Part shown: positions 45,628 through 57,905 of the stretch, piece by piece
Position numbering within the stretch: the first letter of the stretch is position 1
Layout: each line of letters starts with the position of its first letter
From: CAYYFX01 sp964571855
GTDB lineage: Bacteria > ARS69
Assembly (NCBI GenBank): GCA_964571855.1
Contig: CAZNDO010000005.1
Location: 1-64,000 of the forward strand
Direction: 5' to 3'
DNA length: 64,000 nt
Position numbers and translations under genes: made by a program
Notes under the pieces: model-generated
Databases searched by the model: none
Seen by the model: only the letters and a program-made list of their open reading frames with translations
What the model was told of the DNA's origin: nothing

Positions 45628-46206
45628 CTACCGGTAGTTCCCCTTCACGCGCCCCCACGACACGCGGTCCGTGGCCACGGTGCCGCACGCGGCGCCGCCC
45701 TCGCGGGAGCACGGGATGGTGCCGGTCGACGAGTAGCCGATGTAGGAACTCTCGAACTGGCCGGGCGTGGCCGCGCAGTCGAAGTTGCAGATCGTGCCGC
45801 GGAGGTAGTGCGGCGCGAGGCACACGTCCAAGCCCGACGGGCTCGGCCCGATGGACAGCGTGGCGACGACGACGGGTCCGGACAGGCACGCGAAGGAGAA
45901 GCAGTCGTCCGCCCAGATGCCGCCGGTGGAGACGTTGAGCAGCGTGGCCCCCGTGACCTCGATGCCGAAGCACGCACCGGTCGTGGCTTCCGGACCCACG
46001 TACCACAGGTACAGCGTCGATGGCCCGGGGTTCGGCGGGCCGACATTGACGAACGGGTCCACCGGGCTCGAGCTGAACATCCAGAGATAGGGCCCCGTCC
46101 CCGCCGGATCGGCCGCCGGGGTCCCCTCGGCGGCGAACGCCGCCACGCAGCACAGCATCCCCGCGAGGCACCCGATCGCCCCGGAAGCGAGTTCGCGCAG
46201 TTTCAT
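45628..46206 (-). CDS. Secreted Cys-containing hypothetical protein
   Basis: A 192-residue exported protein I do not recognise. Signal peptide about 1-26 (MKLRELASGAIGCLAG, cleaved before EGTP). The mature part is beta-rich and contains about eight Cys (for example ACFGIEV, DDCFSFACLSGPV, DVCLAPHY, CNFDCAATPG, PCSREGGAACGT), which probably form disulfides in the periplasm or outside the cell. Such Cys-rich small exported proteins are frequent in uncultured GC-rich phyla, often with no known role. The ATG at 46206 has an AGGAGG site 6 nt before it, so expression should be strong. It sits between the kinase and cstA genes on the same strand. Confidence 0.78.
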   Translation of the reverse strand: MKLRELASGAIGCLAGMLCCVAAFAAEGTPAADPAGTGPYLWMFSSSPVDPFVNVGPPNPGPSTLYLWYVGPEATTGACFGIEVTGATLLNVSTGGIWADDCFSFACLSGPVVVATLSIGPSPSGLDVCLAPHYLRGTICNFDCAATPGQFESSYIGYSSTGTIPCSREGGAACGTVATDRVSWGRVKGNYR

Positions 46207-46312
46207 TGGCACGCCTCCTGGCAAAGACCCGACCCCGCCACCCTACTCCCGGACCCGGGGGCGATTCAACGCCGCCGGGGACCGCGCGTCCCTGGCCGGA
46301 CCGGAGCGGAGG

Positions 46313-47890
46313 TCACGCCGGGGCGCCCGGGTGGTGGGCCTTCCACCACGCCGCCGCGCGCTCCTCGGTCCAGGGGGTTCCGTCCACGCACGCCTCCAGC
46401 CGCCGCGCCAGCTCCAGCGCGGAGCCGGGGCGGCGCACCGGGTCCTTCTCCAGGCAGGCCAGGATGGCGGCGTCCAGCGCGGCGGGCACCGGCATCTCCG
46501 TGCGCGTGGACGGGGCCACGGGCGCGGTCCGGGCGTGATGCACCAGCAGCTCCATCGGGGTGTCGCCCGCGAACACGGGCTGGCCCGTGAGCAGCCAGTA
46601 GCCCACGCAGCCCACGGCGTAGAGGTCGGAGCGGACATCGCCGTGGTCCGCGCCCGTCGCCTGCTCCGGTGCCATGAAGGCCGGCGTGCCGCAGACCACG
46701 TTCTCCGCGGTCAGCCCCGGCGCCGCGCCGGCGGGATCGGCCGCCGTTTTCACCAACCCGAAGTCCAGCACCTTCACGAAGTCCACCTCGCGCCCGTACC
46801 GGCACACGTACACGTTCGCGGGCTTGATGTCGCGGTGGATCAGCCCGGCCTCGTGTGCCTCGGCCAGCGAGTGGCAGATCTGCCGCAGCAGGTGCACCGC
46901 GCGCTCCGCCGGCACGGGACCGAAGCGCGACACGAGCGCCTCCGCGGTGAAACCGTCCAGCAGCTCCATCACGTAGTACAGCGTGCCGTCCGCGGCGATG
47001 CCGTAGTCGTAGAGTTGGATCGTGTGCGGGGAGCGCAGGGCCGCGGTGACCTGGGCCTCGCGCTCGAAGCGCTGCAGCACCGGGCTGTCCGCCGCGGTGC
47101 CGTTCCCGCCGAGAAGCTCGGGCCGGATCAGCTTCGCCGCGGCCGGTCGCGCGAGCAGGCCATGCCGCGCCAGCCACACCTCCCCCATGCCGCCGCGGCC
47201 GAGGAGCCGCTCCAGCCGGTAGCTCCCGAGGCGCCGCGCCGCGGCGACCTCCAGTCCCAGGGAGTACACGACGCGCGATCCGTAGTACGCGATCGCGATG
47301 CCCAGCAGCGGGCTGAACGCGATGGAGAAGTAGGCGTCCACGTCCGCGTCGATCCGCCCGGCAGCCTCCAGCACGAACAGTCCGAGCGGCGCGGTGGCCG
47401 CGGCCAGCGTGGCCGTGACCAGAGTCCGCCGCGGCGGGCACGGCACGATCAGCGGGAACAGGATCATGAGCGGCGTGACCCACGTGAGCACCGGCAGCAC
47501 GCCGTGGTCAATCCAGAAGCCGTACGGGTTCGACACGGAGATGCCGAAGCACAGGGCCACCTCGAACGCGAGGGCCCATCCGAGCAGGGCCGTGTCCCGG
47601 ACGCGCCGGCTGCGGGCCGCGAGGATCAGGACCGCGGACAGGACGAGCGACGCGATGCTGGAAGTGACCCACAGGGCGTTCGGAGCCTCGGCGGAGGCGT
47701 CCGCACGGGACGCGAGGAGGTTCCCGACCAGCGAGATCGCGTCCAACCCGGAGCCGAGGAGCACGAGCCATGCGACGGTCTCCACCCGCCGCCGCGACTT
47801 CGCGAGCAGGTCCGGCGGCAGCCCGAACCCGGAGCGGGTGTCGCGGTCGGTGTCGCTTGCGCGCTGGAAGACGGTTGCGTGATCACCCAT
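46313..47890 (-). CDS. Ser/Thr protein kinase with N-terminal membrane domain
   Basis: A 525-residue Hanks-type kinase with the membrane part first: about 35-215 carries six hydrophobic segments (AWLVLLGSGLDAISLVGNLLA onwards), then the kinase (about 222-500) with GRGGMGEV (231-238), the Lys-containing AAAKLIRPELL, HRDIKPANV near 340 and DFGLV near 360; the catalytic set looks intact. Reverse order to the first kinase (29352-32045), where the membrane segments follow the kinase. It sits 48 bp downstream of the phosphoesterase/PQQ gene, and so may be co-transcribed. Sensing through the membrane domain is likely; the target is unknown. Confidence 0.86.
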   Translation of the reverse strand: MGDHATVFQRASDTDRDTRSGFGLPPDLLAKSRRRVETVAWLVLLGSGLDAISLVGNLLASRADASAEAPNALWVTSSIASLVLSAVLILAARSRRVRDTALLGWALAFEVALCFGISVSNPYGFWIDHGVLPVLTWVTPLMILFPLIVPCPPRRTLVTATLAAATAPLGLFVLEAAGRIDADVDAYFSIAFSPLLGIAIAYYGSRVVYSLGLEVAAARRLGSYRLERLLGRGGMGEVWLARHGLLARPAAAKLIRPELLGGNGTAADSPVLQRFEREAQVTAALRSPHTIQLYDYGIAADGTLYYVMELLDGFTAEALVSRFGPVPAERAVHLLRQICHSLAEAHEAGLIHRDIKPANVYVCRYGREVDFVKVLDFGLVKTAADPAGAAPGLTAENVVCGTPAFMAPEQATGADHGDVRSDLYAVGCVGYWLLTGQPVFAGDTPMELLVHHARTAPVAPSTRTEMPVPAALDAAILACLEKDPVRRPGSALELARRLEACVDGTPWTEERAAAWWKAHHPGAPA

Positions 47891-47938
47891 GCGGCGGATC
47901 TTACCCGAATCCGCGCCGCGGACTCCGGATCCCGACCG

Positions 47939-50749
47939 CTATCTCCGCAAGCGGACGAAGCGATGCACCGCCGATCGGCCGCCGGCCTCCAGGCGTGCGA
48001 AGTACACGCCGGCCGCCACGGTCGCCCCGCGCGCGTCACGTCCGTCCCACTCGGCCTCGTGCTCGCCCGCCTCGCGCCGGCCCGCGACGACCGTGCCGAC
48101 GAGCCGCCCGCCGACGTCGAAGATCCGCAGCCGCACTTGCGCCGCCCGCGGGAGCGTCCATGCGAAGCGCGTCACGGATCCGGTGGGGTTCGGCCGCGGC
48201 GCGGCGAACGAGAAGACGGACGCGCGGCCCGGTCGGCCACCCGGAGTCGACGTGCTCGGGTCCCCGGCCACGAACGCCCACAGGTGCTCGTCCTCCGCCG
48301 CGACGAACAGCATGTTCCCCGCCAGCGCCGCGGACGAGGCCACGGGCACGCCGAACTCGAAGCGCCACCGTTCCGCCCCGGTCAGCAGATCCAACGCGTA
48401 CAGACTGCCGTCCAGCGACCCGATCCACACGGTGGAGTCCGCGATGGCGGCGGTGGCGGGCGTTCCGCGCCCCGCGCGCACGCCGGATTCCATGTCGTAG
48501 AGCTCCTCCTGCACGGGCTTCGCCCAGAGGGAGGCCCCGTCCGCCGCCGCGATGCCCAGGACCGTGCCGCCGGCCCCGGGCAGGACGATCACGCCGTGAC
48601 CGAGCGCCGGCGAGCCGGTGCCGCCGCCGATCTCGCCGGGCGCCGTCCAAAGGATCGAGCCGGTCGGCGTGCGCGCCGTGAGGACCTGGTGGTTGCGGTC
48701 GGCGCCGCCCACGACGTACAACGTGCCCCCGGCGGCCAGTGGCGATCGATACGTGCCGTCCTCGGCGTGGACGATCGCGCCATTCGCCCGCGAGAGGATC
48801 CGGAGCCCTCCCGTCGTGACGCCGTCCCACCCGAAGAAGCCCCACGCCACGTGCCCGGGGTCGACGGCCGGCGCGGAGTAGACGTACGGGAACCACGAGT
48901 CCCCGAGCCACGGACTCGTCCAGTCCACCGCGCCCGTGGCGGGGCGCACCTGCATCGGGCGCGGCTCCGCCCCGATCCATGCGCGGTCCCCCTCGAACAC
49001 GGGCGCCTGCATGCTGTAGCGACCGAAGATCTGCGGTCGACTCCAGAGTCGTGCGCCGGTGGCTGCGTCCAGCCCGAACACGGAGTCCGTGATGGCCGTC
49101 ACCAGGACCACCTGTCCCGCGACGGCCGGCGCGAGCGCCACGCCGCCGGGAATCGGGGCGAACCAGTCCACGGCGCCGGTGAGCGCATCGCAGGCCAGCA
49201 CGCCCGCCTCCGCCACGTCCCGTTCGGCGCGGCAGCCGAGGAACACCCGCCCTCCCGCCACGACCGGGGAGCTCAGCGCCACCATGCCCGGCACCGGTGT
49301 CGTCCACGCCGGGGTCAGCGGCGGCTCGAGGGGCGTTGCCACGAAGCTGGAGCCCGCCGCGCACTTCCGGAACATGGGCCAATCCGTGTCGGCACGGCGC
49401 ACGATCGGCACGACGTCATCCAGCACGAAGGGGACCGTGCGCGCGATCGGGACGCCGTCCTCGAACGACCCGGTGACCACGAGATCGTACGTGCCCTCCG
49501 GGAGCGCGCCGGCGTCGATCGTGCCGCGCCAGAGCGAGATCCCCTGGCGCGACAGCGCGACCGCGGGGAGCGTGCCGCCCGGCCCCGTGATCACGGCCTG
49601 CACCGAGGCCACCCGCGCCGACGTGTCATAGGCCTGGACGAGGACCTCCACGACCCCCCGGGCCGCCGTGCTGCCCGCGGCCGGCCACGTCACCTCCGAG
49701 CGATGGTCGACGGCGAGGCGTCGCAGGTCATAGCCGATGGTCCCGTCCGCGCGGCACGTCACGATCCCGAAGGCGCGCGGCGTGCGATCCAGCGGCCCGC
49801 TGCGCGTGCGGCACAGGTTGAACTCCAGCATGCCCTGCGGACGCCGGCCGAACTGGTGGCTGTGCCAGTGACCGGAGAACCCGGCGGCGATGCCGAGCGC
49901 CGCCCACTCGTCCTGATGACTCGCCGCAAGCTCCTGCAGCATGTAGTGCTTGAAGACGATGGGGATCGACCCCGCCGGCCGGGCCGCCAGGTCGTTCAGC
50001 AGCCAGTCGTCCTGGACCGGCGTGGCCACCGGCCGGAGCATGTCGTTGTAGACGACGAAGTGCCACCGCCCGGCATCGAACGAGTAGTACGGCGGGCCCA
50101 TGTACTGCTCGTAGCAGCTGAGCGGGGTCGCCGTCGCGAGCGTGTCGTGATTTCCCACCACCGGGAAGATGTAGCGATCGATCGCGGTCAGCTGCGAGAC
50201 GTAGTTGTTCCAGTGCGTCGTATCCGACCCCACGTCCACCAGGTCCCCGGTATTGATGAGGAACGCCGGCAGCTCGGGCAGCTCGGCGATCTGCGCCAAG
50301 TCCTCGTCCATCCGGAAGGGGTGCCCCCAGGTGTCCACCTGCGTGTCGCTGATGTGCACCCAGCGGATGGAGTCAGCGCCGGCGGCGGTCTCCGGCTTCG
50401 GGACCAGCCCGAACTCCACGGTGTCCGGCCCGGCGGTGCCCACGGGGACCCGGTGGAACCAGGGAGTCGTGGGCCACCAACCGGCGGGGATCGTGAGGGT
50501 GGCGAAGCGATAGCGCTCGCGGTCCACCGTCAGCGTGGCTTCGCCCGCCGCGTCCGTCGTCAGGATGTTCAGGCCGTCCGTCAGGCGCACGCCGGCCCGC
50601 GACGGCTCACCGGGATCGCGGGTGCCCGACCCGTCGGCGTCCTCGAAGAGGCGGCAGTGCACGGTGATCGGATCCTGAGCGGAGCCCGGGGGCACCGGAC
50701 CGAGCCCCGCCGCCAGCCACAGCAGTACACCGACGGCAAGCCGGCGCAT
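47939..50749 (-). CDS. Exported metallophosphoesterase - PQQ-propeller - FlgD-like fusion
   Basis: A 936-residue exported three-part protein. Signal peptide about 1-25 from the ATG at 50749. Calcineurin-like phosphoesterase (about 95-340) with metal motifs HISDTQVD, NTGDLVDVG, VVGNHD, a FKHYML His and SGHWHSHQ. Then an outer Ig-like linker and a PQQ-type beta-propeller (about 465-820, repeated GLDAATGARLW-, ALDLLTGAERW-type blades). The C-terminal 85 residues are an FlgD/T9SS-like sorting domain (RPNPTGSV..., GVYFARLEA). Probably a surface-attached phosphoesterase acting on phosphate esters outside the cell. The GTG at 50779 would add 10 residues; I prefer 50749 for its signal peptide, though the promoter position (start about 50781) is also compatible with the longer form. 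Confidence 0.86.
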   Translation of the reverse strand: MRRLAVGVLLWLAAGLGPVPPGSAQDPITVHCRLFEDADGSGTRDPGEPSRAGVRLTDGLNILTTDAAGEATLTVDRERYRFATLTIPAGWWPTTPWFHRVPVGTAGPDTVEFGLVPKPETAAGADSIRWVHISDTQVDTWGHPFRMDEDLAQIAELPELPAFLINTGDLVDVGSDTTHWNNYVSQLTAIDRYIFPVVGNHDTLATATPLSCYEQYMGPPYYSFDAGRWHFVVYNDMLRPVATPVQDDWLLNDLAARPAGSIPIVFKHYMLQELAASHQDEWAALGIAAGFSGHWHSHQFGRRPQGMLEFNLCRTRSGPLDRTPRAFGIVTCRADGTIGYDLRRLAVDHRSEVTWPAAGSTAARGVVEVLVQAYDTSARVASVQAVITGPGGTLPAVALSRQGISLWRGTIDAGALPEGTYDLVVTGSFEDGVPIARTVPFVLDDVVPIVRRADTDWPMFRKCAAGSSFVATPLEPPLTPAWTTPVPGMVALSSPVVAGGRVFLGCRAERDVAEAGVLACDALTGAVDWFAPIPGGVALAPAVAGQVVLVTAITDSVFGLDAATGARLWSRPQIFGRYSMQAPVFEGDRAWIGAEPRPMQVRPATGAVDWTSPWLGDSWFPYVYSAPAVDPGHVAWGFFGWDGVTTGGLRILSRANGAIVHAEDGTYRSPLAAGGTLYVVGGADRNHQVLTARTPTGSILWTAPGEIGGGTGSPALGHGVIVLPGAGGTVLGIAAADGASLWAKPVQEELYDMESGVRAGRGTPATAAIADSTVWIGSLDGSLYALDLLTGAERWRFEFGVPVASSAALAGNMLFVAAEDEHLWAFVAGDPSTSTPGGRPGRASVFSFAAPRPNPTGSVTRFAWTLPRAAQVRLRIFDVGGRLVGTVVAGRREAGEHEAEWDGRDARGATVAAGVYFARLEAGGRSAVHRFVRLRR

Positions 50750-50787
50750 CGCGCCCGGGGAACACGGGGGAAGCAGCACGCCTGACG

Positions 50788-50816
50788 AGGCTACAAGGCA
50801 GCCCCCCCCGTTTCAA
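50788..50816 (-). promoter_or_regulatory. Promoter with a C8 tract in the spacer, phosphoesterase gene
   Basis: Minus strand TTGAAA (50816-50811, 5/6), spacer 17 bp, TAGCCT (50793-50788, 3/6). The spacer contains eight consecutive C on the plus strand at 50802-50809. A change in tract length would change the spacer length and thus promoter strength. Confidence 0.55.
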
Positions 50817-50842
50817 GCCGGCCGGCCCGTCCGGGACACGAA

Positions 50843-50873
50843 GGCGGCGGGCGACATCGCGTCACCCGCCGCC
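50843..50873 (-). terminator. Terminator downstream of aceA
   Basis: 13-bp stem with one mismatch (50843-50855 against 50861-50873, loop ATCGC), 38 bp after the aceA stop on the minus strand. It should separate the aceBA transcript from the downstream phosphoesterase promoter. Confidence 0.65.
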
Positions 50874-50910
50874 CCGTCCCGTGCTGCATCCGGGATACCG
50901 CCTTCGCCGC

Positions 50911-52251
<1,341 letters not shown>

Positions 52252-52263
52252 GGGAGGAGGCTC

Positions 52264-53886
<1,623 letters not shown>

Positions 53887-54050
53887 TCGTTTTCTCCCGG
53901 GTGTTCGCGTTTCCTGACCGGTTGCCGTCACGGGCCGGGGGCGTGATAAGGAGCCTAGGGAAAACGAGTTACGCGACACAACGGCTAAGGTGTGGCTCCG
54001 TACTTGTCGATTCTTCACAAGCGCACACTTCGTCAATCCGGTGATCGCGA
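53887..54050. promoter_or_regulatory. Divergent aceB / RamB-like control region
   Basis: 164 bp that must contain both promoters. An inverted repeat CTTGT...ACAAG (spacing 9 nt) lies near 54003-54021, flanked by GTGTG and CACAC, a candidate regulator site. I could not fix -35/-10 elements with confidence; a TTGACG-like -35 is visible on the minus strand, but its matching -10 is poor. Confidence 0.4.
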
Positions 54051-55496
54051 ATGCCCAAGCAAGCACTCCTCGGCACCCGGATCCGACGCCTCCGGCAGGA
54101 GGCCGGTTACACGCAGGCGAGGCTGGCCGAGCTCCTGGAGATCTCGCCCAGCTACGTGAACCTGCTGGAGAAGAACGAGCGGGCGCTGACGGTGCCGCTG
54201 CTCCTGAAGCTGGCCGAGCTCTTCCACGTCGACCTGAAGACGTTCGCCGAGGACGACGAGGGGCGGCTCGTCGCGGAGTTGAAGGAGGTCTTCGGCGACC
54301 CGCTCTTCGCCGGGCGGAAGTTCCGGGACGGGGATCTGCGGGATCTGCTCGCGGCGTCGCCGGACGCGGCGCGCGCGATCGTGGAGCTGTACCGCGCGTA
54401 CCGGAAGAGCCGCGAGGATGCGCAGACCATCGCGGCCACGCTGTCCGAGGAGGAGCGGATCTTCGGACTGGAGACGGCGCGTGTGCCGGCGGAGGACGTG
54501 TCCGACGCCATCCAGCGGCACGCGAACCACTACCCGGCGCTGGAGGACGCGGCCGCGGCCCTGCGCGCAGAGGCGCACCTGGACGGCGCGCGCGGCGATC
54601 CCTTCGCCCGGCTCGTGCGGTACGTGGAGTCCACGCACGGGATCCACGTGGACATCGCGGCCGCGGACGCGCTTGAGGGCGCGGTGCGCCGCTTCGATCC
54701 CGAGCGCAAGCGGCTGCGCCTGAGCGAGGCGCTGCCGCCCGCCAGCCTCACGTTCCAGCTCGCGCACCAGATCGCGCTGGTCGTGGCGAAGGACGCGCTG
54801 GACGGGTCCGCGGCCGGCGAGGGCTCGCTGACCACGGACGAGTCGCGGCGGCTGTACCGCGTGTCTCTGGCGAACTACCTCGCCTCGGCCATGCTCATGC
54901 CCTACGAGCGCTTCCTGGAGGCGGCGCGCGCGGTGCGGTACGACATCGAGCTGCTGGAGCACCGCTTCCGCTGCAGCTTCGAGCAGGTCTGCCACCGCCT
55001 GACCACGCTGCAGCGCCCCGGCGCGGAGGGGATCCCGCTGCACCTCGTGCGCATCGACATCGCCGGCAACATCTCGAAGCGCTTCGCCGCGTCCGGCATC
55101 CACTTCGCGCGCTACTCCGGCGCGTGCCCGCTGTGGAACGTGCACGCGGCGTTCCTCACGCCGGGCTTCATCCGCACGCAGCTCTCGGAGATGCCGGACG
55201 GGACGCGGTACTTCTCGGTGGCGCGCACGGTCCGCAAGGCCGGCGGCGGCCACCAGGTGCGGCAGAGCCGGCTGGCCATCGAGATGGGCTGCGAGGCGCG
55301 GCACGCGCGCGGCCTCGTGTACGCGGACGGCGTGGACCTGGACGCCGCCGCCGTGCCGGTGGGCGTGAGCTGCCGGCTGTGCGAGCGCATGGACTGCCGG
55401 CAGCGCGCGTTCCCGCCCATGCACCACCGGCTGGACGTCGACGAGAACGAGCGCGGGCTGTCCTTCTACTACTCGCCGCGGAACGCGCGGGGTTGA
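54051..55496 (+). CDS. RamB/ScfR-like XRE regulator of the glyoxylate genes
   Basis: A 481-residue transcription factor. N-terminal XRE helix-turn-helix (about 10-62, RLRQEAGYTQARLAELLEIS). The centre (about 150-300) has an IrrE-like fold. The C-terminal DUF2083 (about 330-481) with Cys-rich CRLCERMDCRQRAFPP near 440-458 is typical of short-chain-fatty-acyl-CoA regulators such as RamB of Corynebacterium, PrpR and ScfR. Placed divergently to aceBA, it probably senses an acyl-CoA and represses or activates the glyoxylate genes, as RamB does in Actinobacteria. The ATG at 54051 is the first in frame after the regulatory region. Confidence 0.85.
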   Translation: MPKQALLGTRIRRLRQEAGYTQARLAELLEISPSYVNLLEKNERALTVPLLLKLAELFHVDLKTFAEDDEGRLVAELKEVFGDPLFAGRKFRDGDLRDLLAASPDAARAIVELYRAYRKSREDAQTIAATLSEEERIFGLETARVPAEDVSDAIQRHANHYPALEDAAAALRAEAHLDGARGDPFARLVRYVESTHGIHVDIAAADALEGAVRRFDPERKRLRLSEALPPASLTFQLAHQIALVVAKDALDGSAAGEGSLTTDESRRLYRVSLANYLASAMLMPYERFLEAARAVRYDIELLEHRFRCSFEQVCHRLTTLQRPGAEGIPLHLVRIDIAGNISKRFAASGIHFARYSGACPLWNVHAAFLTPGFIRTQLSEMPDGTRYFSVARTVRKAGGGHQVRQSRLAIEMGCEARHARGLVYADGVDLDAAAVPVGVSCRLCERMDCRQRAFPPMHHRLDVDENERGLSFYYSPRNARG

Positions 55497-55503
55497 TCGG
55501 CCG

Positions 55504-57714
55504 CTACCTCTCCTGCAGGAAACGGACGGCCGCCGCCAGCACCTCGTCCTCCCCCCGGCGAATCCCCGCGATCGTGGGCGCGGCAACGATGTCCGGCTGG
55601 ATGCCCACGCGCTGGAGCTGCCGCCCGTCGCCGTGACGCACGTCGTGCCCGGTGAATCCCACGGTCAGCCCACCCGGCAGCGGGAAGCTCGTGACGTCGC
55701 CGTTCGCGCCGTTCGTCGGGGTGCCGACGAACGTGACGTCGCCCTCCAGCGCGGCCTCCAGATGCAGGCACGTGTGCTCGGCCTGGCTGATCGCGTCCTC
55801 GTTGATCAGCACGACGATCGGGTGCCTGTAATCCCAGTGCGCCGCGGGCTCGATCCGCTGCTCGAACTCGTGGAAGAAGGCCTCGTAGGGCTCCGGCCCC
55901 GTGCGGACCGGGCGGCGGAAGCGGGCACCGGTCACGGGCTTCCGCGCGAGCCGGGGACCGAGCGTCCACGCGGTCCCGTGCGGATAGCCTCGCATGTCGA
56001 ACACGAGGCCCCGCGTGTCCGCGACGGTCTCCAGCGCAGCGGGCACGTCCGAGCGCTCCAGGCGATCGAGGTCGATGTAGCCGAAGCCCTCGGGGAGCAC
56101 GCGGAACACCGGGCCCTGCCGGTCGACGCGCGCGAGCTCCTTCGTTCGAGGCAACGCCACGGCCGTCCGGCTCCCGTCCCCCTTCTCGAGCTCCAGCAGG
56201 GCGTCCCGGTTCTCGTCCCCGTCGAGCAGCGCCCTCGCGAGGCGCCAGTCCAGCGCTTGCGGCGTGGATGCGGGAAAGAACGGCGCGAGCCGGCGCGCAC
56301 GATCGTCCGGGGCTTCGCCATCGATGGCGAGGATGACGTCGCCGGCCGACACCCGGTCCCCGAGCGAGGAGTCCGCCACGGCGCGGACGATCCAGCGCCC
56401 CTCGACCCGGCCGGGAACGACGGCCGGGCCGTACCCGAACGGCGAGTACCCGGCGATCCACACGTTCGCGTGCGAGTCCTGCATGCGCGCGGCGAGCTCC
56501 CGCGCCTCGAGCAGGTACGCGCGGCGGCTTTCCGCCGCGAGGAATCGCGGAATGAACTCCACGAGCGTGTGCTCCCACGGCCGGTCCAGGAGCTCGTGGT
56601 ACGGGTAGAACAACCGGACGACGTGCCACATCCGGAACAGCCCCAGCAGGCGGTACTCCCGGGGGACGGGATCCATGTCCGCGTAGGCGCGTTCCGGGAA
56701 GCGTCGCGCCGGGGGTGACGGCTCCCGCGTCGCGGGCGGCTTCTCCTTCCCCCGCAGGATTCGCACCGCCCGTTCCAGTGCCGGATCTCGCCCCGGGCTC
56801 GCGTCGTCGACGACGGCGTCCGGCCGGAACCCGATCGATCCATCGGGATTCACGCGCTCCTGCGTCCGCAGGATCACGCCGACGGAATCCGCCACGCTCA
56901 TCCAGTGGTACGGATCGAGGCTCCACGGCGCGCGGGCGCCCTCCTGGATGACGGCGGCCAACCCCGCGCACTGCAGCGCGCCGAGCGCGTCGGTGACGCC
57001 GCGCGAATGCTCGCTGACCAGCGCGACGATCGGCGGCGCGGGCCGTTCCGCCGTGCCGGACAGCACGGCGTGCTCGCGCTGGAAGACCCCCGCCTCGTAG
57101 CCGCCCGACGAAGTGCCCGACTGCGGCGGGTAACCGAAGTGCACGCGCGATCGGACGGCGGGAACCGGAAGCTCGGCGTTCACCAGCGCCGGCAGGGCCT
57201 GTTCGAGTTGCGTGCCGAACCAGAAGCGCGATCCCGAGCGGTTGCGCAGGTCCAGCACGATCCCGCGCGCGTCGCGGCACTCGGCCCAGAGATCCGTCAG
57301 GGTCGCAGCATCCGCCTGCCCGAGCTTCTCCCAGTCGGTGGCGACGACGCGGACGAGTCCGTTCCCCAGCGGGATGACCGCAGGCGGCTCGGGCGGAACC
57401 GCGGGCGCGCCTTCCGCTGCCTCGTCGGCCTGGGTCCAGGTGCGGGTCTGCGGATCGTCGAGGAACGACAGGAGGTGATCGAGCGCGGCGGCCAGATCGC
57501 CCTCCCCCTCGGCGGCCTCGACGAGCGGGATGGTCTCGATCAGCGCGGAGTCCCAGTCGATCTCGCGGCAGGCCAACGCGGGATGGAAGAACTTCGCGGT
57601 GCCCCACACGCGGCCGAGCGCCGCCAGTCGGGCAACCGTCAGCGAGTCGACCTCGGCGCGCGCGAGAGGCGCCACGAGCAGGAGGGCCGCAAGGGCCGCG
57701 AGGATGCGGTTCAC
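55504..57714 (-). CDS. Exported tandem S41-family peptidase
   Basis: A 736-residue exported protein with a signal peptide (about 1-20, NRILAALAALLLVAPLARA). It has two S41 (C-terminal-processing/tricorn-core type) units. The second, about 430-736, contains a PDZ-like region (about 460-540, VSAGDVILAIDGEAP) and the nucleophile stretch INEDAISQAEHTC with Ser in ISQAEH. The first, about 25-340, has a similar fold (GIVLDLRNRSGS and PIVALVSEHSRG) but a poor nucleophile motif, so it may be inactive. Processes or degrades periplasmic peptides. The GTG start overlaps the stop of the small DUF6116 gene (GTGA), so their translation is coupled. Confidence 0.82.
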   Translation of the reverse strand: MNRILAALAALLLVAPLARAEVDSLTVARLAALGRVWGTAKFFHPALACREIDWDSALIETIPLVEAAEGEGDLAAALDHLLSFLDDPQTRTWTQADEAAEGAPAVPPEPPAVIPLGNGLVRVVATDWEKLGQADAATLTDLWAECRDARGIVLDLRNRSGSRFWFGTQLEQALPALVNAELPVPAVRSRVHFGYPPQSGTSSGGYEAGVFQREHAVLSGTAERPAPPIVALVSEHSRGVTDALGALQCAGLAAVIQEGARAPWSLDPYHWMSVADSVGVILRTQERVNPDGSIGFRPDAVVDDASPGRDPALERAVRILRGKEKPPATREPSPPARRFPERAYADMDPVPREYRLLGLFRMWHVVRLFYPYHELLDRPWEHTLVEFIPRFLAAESRRAYLLEARELAARMQDSHANVWIAGYSPFGYGPAVVPGRVEGRWIVRAVADSSLGDRVSAGDVILAIDGEAPDDRARRLAPFFPASTPQALDWRLARALLDGDENRDALLELEKGDGSRTAVALPRTKELARVDRQGPVFRVLPEGFGYIDLDRLERSDVPAALETVADTRGLVFDMRGYPHGTAWTLGPRLARKPVTGARFRRPVRTGPEPYEAFFHEFEQRIEPAAHWDYRHPIVVLINEDAISQAEHTCLHLEAALEGDVTFVGTPTNGANGDVTSFPLPGGLTVGFTGHDVRHGDGRQLQRVGIQPDIVAAPTIAGIRRGEDEVLAAAVRFLQER

Positions 57715-57905
57715 TGGTTCCTCCGGGCGCCGCCTTGCCGCCACGAGGCGAGAAGCAGCGACACGAGTCCGAGCAGGATCTCGTCCACGAACGGGATGAA
57801 GTCCGGTATGAGCAGGTCCAGCACGAACAACGCCACCGTGACCAGGAACAGCTGCGGGAAGCGCAGGCGGGACAGGAACGCGAGGAGCGGTCCGGTGGGG
57901 TTCAT
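57711..57905 (-). CDS. DUF6116-like small membrane protein
   Basis: A 64-residue protein with two hydrophobic segments (about 18-33, FPQLFLVTVALFVLDL, and 38-54, FVDEILLGLVSLLLASW) and a basic end (RQGGARRNQ). It resembles the DUF6116 family of tiny proteins of unknown role, which often read PDFIPFVDEILL. The ATG at 57905 is the only sensible start. Its stop overlaps the GTG of the S41 protease (GTGA), so the two are coupled; it may hold the protease at the membrane, but this is not established. Confidence 0.75.
   Translation of the reverse strand: MNPTGPLLAFLSRLRFPQLFLVTVALFVLDLLIPDFIPFVDEILLGLVSLLLASWRQGGARRNQ

Noticed and set aside
50749..50779. Start of the phosphoesterase gene at GTG 50779
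   Set aside because: The added ten residues are Pro/Cys-rich and would disturb the signal peptide; the ATG at 50749 gives a normal one. The promoter position cannot exclude the longer form.
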